DNA of 64,000 nucleotides, from assembly GCA_946544235.1 (NCBI GenBank), contig CAMNMC010000086.1:1-64000 (forward strand), given 5' to 3'. A program made the translations under genes and the position numbers. The DNA is from an uncultured Lachnospiraceae bacterium. GTDB taxonomy: Bacteria > Bacillota > Clostridia > Lachnospirales > Lachnospiraceae. The notes under the pieces are model-generated. The model was not told the DNA's origin, ran no database searches, and worked only from the letters and a program-made list of their open reading frames with translations. Positions 59,078 to 64,000 of this stretch are shown here, one piece after another. Positions within the stretch are counted from its first letter, which is position 1; every line of letters starts with the position of its first letter.

Positions 59078-60531
59078 ATCTCCTTTATATCATCTGATTG
59101 AAGGACAAGTTTTATCGCCCATACCGGGACCTCAGGATTTTCATACCCATCCTCCACGAAAACAAACGCTGTATTGTATGATGGTTGCTTTACCGGGTAT
59201 ATACCGTCTCCATCAGTAAAATATATTAGGCCTTTAAGATTGCTAAACTCTTTATTTTCAATTAGCTCATCTACATATTTAAATACAGGCCTAAAGTCCG
59301 TTCCACCTAATCCTTTTATTTTCATTTTCGATATATAATTATCAAACTCTCCTTGATTTGTTATTCTCGCATCTTCTTGAATCTCAGCATCACACTGTAT
59401 TATATGCAGATTAAATCTTGTAAAAAAACTCTCCTCATTCTTCAAAATATTGTATGTCTTTTGTAAAAACTTTTGCACTAATTCACCACTAGTGGAACCT
59501 GATGTATCAATAGCAATCACAAACTCTCTTACTTGTTTAGTATCCTTATATTCCAATGGTTCAATAAGCGGCATTTTTTTATATAATTTCAATCCATAAG
59601 TATAAAAAATATAATCAAACTCATCTTGATTAATCTTCATACGTTCTCCTAAAACCGCAAACTTTTTCAGAAAAGCGGAATAATCGTATTTCTCTCGTGT
59701 AACAGCTAAAAGGTTCTGAATAAGACCTCCTGTACCTTTACCTCTCTCTTTTGAGAAAGATTCCAGATCCATTTTCATTTGTCTTGCAACGTCTTCCCAT
59801 TCTTTTCGAATTACATCCGCTTTTCCATTTATATTCTTTTCAAATTTGTTTTCGCCACTTTCCGCCTCAGAATCAATGATTTGTCTTGCAGCACCTTCCC
59901 GTTCATTTAGAATTGCATCAGATTTTTCCTTTGTATTCTTTTCAAATTTGTTCTCGCCACTTTCCACCTCAGAATCAATGATTTTCCAATTTTCTCGAAG
60001 ATACCAAATATCATGCCGGTCCGATGAAAACAATTTTTGAAGTCTTGTAATTTCTTTATCTGAAGGTTTTTCTGTCAAAAAATATCTATACAGCATATCT
60101 GCTGTCATATATTTAACTTTTTTTCTTAATATCTCTATTTCCTTCTTTTGTTTTTCAGAAGCCTCTGTCTGCAAATAATCTATGTCGATATCATTTATTG
60201 TGTATTCAACAGCAATATCACAAGCCAAATTCCAATACTCTTGATTCACAAGAGTACTAATCCAGAAATGTTGATAGACACAGTGCAAAATCATATGTAA
60301 ATACTGCCTTGTAAGTTGTTTTTTTTCTTTTGAATAAGCCTTAAGAACAACCACAGGATCAAAAAATATAGTACTACCATCAACTGCAACGGATCTGATT
60401 CCCGGAATGCACTTACACTTCAGCATACTTATAGCTTTATCCATAAAACGTAAGTTAATAACTAATATGTTTCTCGAGAGATTTAATACATCAAGTGCCA
60501 ATGCTTCAATCTTGTCTTTATTATCTGACAA
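59074..60531 (-). CDS. DUF2201 metallopeptidase-like N-terminus with vWA domain
   Basis: QYLHMILHCVYQHFWIS..WNLACDIAVEYTINDI; MIDAS VIAIDTSGSTSG; GLGGTDFRPVFKYVDEL. Confidence 0.85.
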   Translation of the reverse strand: MSDNKDKIEALALDVLNLSRNILVINLRFMDKAISMLKCKCIPGIRSVAVDGSTIFFDPVVVLKAYSKEKKQLTRQYLHMILHCVYQHFWISTLVNQEYWNLACDIAVEYTINDIDIDYLQTEASEKQKKEIEILRKKVKYMTADMLYRYFLTEKPSDKEITRLQKLFSSDRHDIWYLRENWKIIDSEVESGENKFEKNTKEKSDAILNEREGAARQIIDSEAESGENKFEKNINGKADVIRKEWEDVARQMKMDLESFSKERGKGTGGLIQNLLAVTREKYDYSAFLKKFAVLGERMKINQDEFDYIFYTYGLKLYKKMPLIEPLEYKDTKQVREFVIAIDTSGSTSGELVQKFLQKTYNILKNEESFFTRFNLHIIQCDAEIQEDARITNQGEFDNYISKMKIKGLGGTDFRPVFKYVDELIENKEFSNLKGLIYFTDGDGIYPVKQPSYNTAFVFVEDGYENPEVPVWAIKLVLQSDDIKEM

Positions 60532-60658
60532 ATAAATCCCTCCTCTCTGTCAATTCGAGTAATCATAATTAATGATGATTTATATCTTTCTTGAACCGGT
60601 TCCTTTGCTCATTAACATTTACACATGATTCACCGGACAGCTGATTGCCACATCCAGA

Positions 60659-62833
60659 TCAGTTGGTTTCTTCCGCCATCTTTATAAACTCATCCTCACT
60701 AATTATCGGAATCTCCAGTTCCCTTGCCTTTTCACATTTATTCGAATCAGAATTCGGATTATCACATATCAGATAATCAGTTTTTGAACTTACAGAAGTT
60801 CTGTATATTCCGCCGTGGCTCTCTATATAATCTATCAATTCGCTTCTGTCTATCTCGCCGGTATAATCATTATGTTCGCTTCTAAATCGTGGTAAATCTC
60901 CACTGCATGCAAAAACTATACCTTTAATTCCTTTATAGCCTTTTATCTCCTCTCTTCTTTCAGCCATTCTAACCATCATTTTTACCTTTGGATCATCATA
61001 AAGCTTGAAATCATCCAAGTCGTTTTTGAACATATTTGATTTGTAATCCAAGAGTTCCGCTTTCAATTGAAATGCCTTGTTACAGCTACCAAATATATTG
61101 TGCTCAGAATTATCATTTTCATATAGCGCTATTTTATCGAGCAATTCATCAACTACCTTTAATGGTATTATCTTTTCATCCATCATAAAATGGATTCGAA
61201 AATCCGCCTCATTTTTATCGAACAGATAATTCAAATATGGTATCCATTTATTTATATTTCGTTTCAGGAAATCAATATAACTATCCTTAAATTGCAAGAT
61301 TTCATCTAACCCATTACGCAGAGCATAAAAGAATCCGGCTGTCGCTTCTCTTCGTAAATGCCCGGGTAAATCTGTCAAATCTCCACCCAAATAAATTCGC
61401 TGAGCTTTATATAACGAATCAACTTGACTCAGCTTATAAAACACAGCTCGTGGCACATAAAACAATCGATCATGAATCCCTCGTTCATATGCTTCTCTAT
61501 ATGTATCATCATAAATATATTTCAAATCAAGCCTGGAATAGAAGCAATGCCTAGACCATAGACGATAACAGTATCTTAGCGCATCTCTGGCAATCGTATC
61601 AGCAGTTTTGGGTATAACAATATAAGGAACACAAATCCCTTCAAAAGCACTTGAGCCTATATTCTCTATTCCTTCAGGCAATACTATTCTTTCCAAGTAA
61701 AAACAACACTGAAAAGCTTCCGAAGCAATCTCTTTAACCCCACTTGGTACAATGAACTCTTTGTCTTTTTTCTTTTGTGGATACTTAATAAGCTTTTTCA
61801 TGTCAATGCTGTAAACAACACCATCAACAGCCTTGAACCTTTTACTCTCAGGACTAACTTCGTATTCCTCAACACACGGTAACGGACTAATAAGTTTTTT
61901 GCTTAGTATTTTAGGAAGACATAGCGTTTTTAAACTATTGTCATTGATTAAAAATGCTTTTTCATAAACCTCTTTAACACTATTGGGAAGAGTAATCTTC
62001 TTTGCAAAAAAAGCTATTACAGAGTCTTCACGGATACTTACTATTCCTTCCGGAAGAGTTATATCTTCTTTAAAACTGCAAAAGCTGATCAATTCCCCGT
62101 TTTTCACTACAATATGTTCATAGTCGCGATCAATCTTTTCACAATCAACACTACAATTATTGCAGGATTCTGTAGTAGTCCTGCGAGATATAATCTTTAC
62201 CAGAGACTTATACTTCACTACATATTTGCCTTCTTCTTTTCTCTTTAGCGGAATTGATATCGTTTTTATAAAATCACACCCTGAGCTAGCATTTTTGTAT
62301 ACTCCTTCAGCCTTGTCAGGAATTACTATTCTCTTAAGTCCCTTATAGTTAATAAAGGTTGCCGGCAATTCTTTCAGTCTTTCAGGTAGTACTAACTCCT
62401 CAAGAGCGTTGCATTCATAAAATGCATCCATACTTATTATCCTGACACTGTTTGGAAACACTATTCTCTTTAGCGCCGTACATTCATTAAATAAACCTCT
62501 TCGGATCTCAACAAGCCCCTCGGGCAGAACAACCTCTTCAAGTGAACTACAACCACTAAATGCGTATTTGTCTATTATTTCAACACTATTGGGAATTTTG
62601 ATACTCTTTATAGCCCCACATGTGATTGCGTCTACTCCTATTTCTTTTAATCCTTCCGGTAAAATGATATTTCTAATATTATGCCAATATTGATTGTCAT
62701 CAACAAATGCGCGACATCCTATTACTTCGACATCAGATGGCACTTCAACATCTATAAATCCATCATGTACATAGCAATGAGTAAGTGTCTTTTTTTTGTT
62801 GATTGTTTTAATCTCAAAGCTTATGTTGCTCAT
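60659..62833 (-). CDS. BspA-type LRR_5 protein with C-terminal BRCT (paralogue of 55240-57354)
   Basis: IVLPEGLVEIRRGLFNECTALKRIVFPNSVRIISMDAFYEC; BRCT IKGIVFACSGDLPRF...IESHGGIYRTSVSSKTDYLICDNPNSDSNKCEKARELEIPIISEDEF. Confidence 0.85.
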   Translation of the reverse strand: MSNISFEIKTINKKKTLTHCYVHDGFIDVEVPSDVEVIGCRAFVDDNQYWHNIRNIILPEGLKEIGVDAITCGAIKSIKIPNSVEIIDKYAFSGCSSLEEVVLPEGLVEIRRGLFNECTALKRIVFPNSVRIISMDAFYECNALEELVLPERLKELPATFINYKGLKRIVIPDKAEGVYKNASSGCDFIKTISIPLKRKEEGKYVVKYKSLVKIISRRTTTESCNNCSVDCEKIDRDYEHIVVKNGELISFCSFKEDITLPEGIVSIREDSVIAFFAKKITLPNSVKEVYEKAFLINDNSLKTLCLPKILSKKLISPLPCVEEYEVSPESKRFKAVDGVVYSIDMKKLIKYPQKKKDKEFIVPSGVKEIASEAFQCCFYLERIVLPEGIENIGSSAFEGICVPYIVIPKTADTIARDALRYCYRLWSRHCFYSRLDLKYIYDDTYREAYERGIHDRLFYVPRAVFYKLSQVDSLYKAQRIYLGGDLTDLPGHLRREATAGFFYALRNGLDEILQFKDSYIDFLKRNINKWIPYLNYLFDKNEADFRIHFMMDEKIIPLKVVDELLDKIALYENDNSEHNIFGSCNKAFQLKAELLDYKSNMFKNDLDDFKLYDDPKVKMMVRMAERREEIKGYKGIKGIVFACSGDLPRFRSEHNDYTGEIDRSELIDYIESHGGIYRTSVSSKTDYLICDNPNSDSNKCEKARELEIPIISEDEFIKMAEETN

Positions 62834-63000
62834 AACCTTCCTCCCATCTTTTAACCATTGTCTTGCAATATTCAGTTTGGGCATTTTTTGTCAGACACAT
62901 TTGATTATACTACATACTTCTTGGTATTGGGTGGGCTATGCGCCCACCATAATACATTACACTCGAAACCTTTAAATCATAGTAAGCGTCAGATTATGAT

Positions 63001-64000
63001 TCATTGTATTGAAATTACGCTCTCCGAATCAGAAAATTCGTTTTCATTAATAGGTTCAAGTTCGCCTGTATAGTTTTCCAAAAAATCGTATGCGTACTTT
63101 CGATTCAATAGATCATGGATTTTCTGGTTGTAGTAATTTCTCAAACAGCTGTAGCAGGATGGCGAACAATTACAGCCTTTTGTTATTCCGATAGCTTTAT
63201 CGACAACCTTTTGGAACACTTCACCAGATTCGGTTACAAGCCTTCTAACATGTCCAGCGCCACCTGCAACCGCATCATATAGCACGATAGAATAGATCAT
63301 TTTATTATCGAGTACAACCTTATGCAGGCAGCCTTTGATATCATTCCGTTCAATATCCAACACAGTAGAAAGTGACTCCAATAGTGCATACATTACAGAA
63401 AGCATGACATCCTGCTTACCTGCCTGTGGAGTGGCAAACACGAGACGAACCACATCTGTTCGGAACACATGACAAAGCTTATTTTTTATAAGCTTAACCT
63501 CACATGTTTTTCCCCATGGAGTAATATGCTTCTTCTCTATCGTCTTCTGATATGAATTAAAGCTAGCATCTTCCACATTTTCCGATGTACTTTCCGCATA
63601 TCCACAATGAGGGCATACATAAAAATCATCATTACATACAACCATCAGGGAATCATTTATAGATGTCTCCATTTGGAATTTATTGCCATCCTTCATAACA
63701 AAAGAATACTTCTGCATTACCTGGCGCTGTGAATCTCCAATGTAAAAATCATCGCTCCTATAAGTCTTATCAGGTTTCCGCATAGGAACATCCTTTGGCT
63801 TTGCGTCAGCCACAAAGCCACGCCTAGGTTCAATTGCCTGTTTCCATCTGTACCGCTCTATAATCTCATGGCAAGAAACACATTCTTCCCCAGATGTGTC
63901 GGGCTCAATTGAACGATGGTTCCATGTAAGACAAGATGGATTTTTACACTGAGCAATATACGCCGTCTCCCAATCTTGTCCTGTTGTTTGTGGAAGTTTC
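63001..64000 (-). CDS. C-terminal part of a DUF1998-containing protein (helicase-associated, DrmB/MrfB-like), continues off right edge
   Basis: IVLYDAVAGGAGHVRRLV...CNCSPSCYSCLRNYYNQKIHDLLNR; frame open through 64000 (WETAYIAQCKNPSCLTWNHRSIEPDTSGEECVSCHEIIERYRWKQAIEPRRGFVADAKPKD). Confidence 0.8.
   Translation of the reverse strand, partial: KLPQTTGQDWETAYIAQCKNPSCLTWNHRSIEPDTSGEECVSCHEIIERYRWKQAIEPRRGFVADAKPKDVPMRKPDKTYRSDDFYIGDSQRQVMQKYSFVMKDGNKFQMETSINDSLMVVCNDDFYVCPHCGYAESTSENVEDASFNSYQKTIEKKHITPWGKTCEVKLIKNKLCHVFRTDVVRLVFATPQAGKQDVMLSVMYALLESLSTVLDIERNDIKGCLHKVVLDNKMIYSIVLYDAVAGGAGHVRRLVTESGEVFQKVVDKAIGITKGCNCSPSCYSCLRNYYNQKIHDLLNRKYAYDFLENYTGELEPINENEFSDSESVISIQ

Noticed and set aside
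1-64000. CRISPR array, rRNA or tRNA genes
   Set aside because: No regularly spaced repeats or conserved RNA gene sequences were seen on reading; tRNAscan-SE/Infernal not available to confirm.

Overview
The window is Firmicutes (Lachnospiraceae-like) chromosomal sequence; taxonomy is inferred from protein style only. Almost every supported gene is on the minus strand. I found no rRNA, tRNA or CRISPR array by eye. About 1-10 kb is an accessory patch with gene remnants (IstB, RhuM-Fic) and small duplications. About 10.9-17.9 kb is a paralogous sensor kinase / diguanylate cyclase cluster with decayed members. About 18-36 kb is mostly metabolic and envelope genes: LUD protein, TetR, D-2-hydroxyacid dehydrogenase, a lipoprotein fusing acetolactate decarboxylase to a VanX-type dipeptidase, an MFS exporter with a leader peptide, citrate synthase, a ParB-BMP protein, MoxR/DUF58/transglutaminase, and malic enzyme. 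About 36.6-43.4 kb encodes a Wadjet/MksBEF-like SMC complex (JetA, JetB, JetC) with no recognisable JetD; the next gene downstream is a radical-SAM-fold protein missing two of the three expected Fe-S cysteines. Fba, DeoR and PfkB genes follow. About 48-64 kb is a defence-island-like accessory region: XRE-Uma2, HicB-HTH, a Rpn-type nuclease, and a HEPN-like protein. These are followed by a co-directional cassette in which three cytosolic BRCT-terminated proteins (two with BspA-type LRRs, one with a long array of ~75-85 aa repeats plus a short LRR segment) surround a MoxR-like AAA ATPase and a DUF2201/vWA protein. The C-terminus of a DUF1998 protein lies at the right edge. The LRR/repeat-BRCT + MoxR-vWA (+HEPN) cassette at ~51.6-62.8 kb is the best candidate for an undescribed system.
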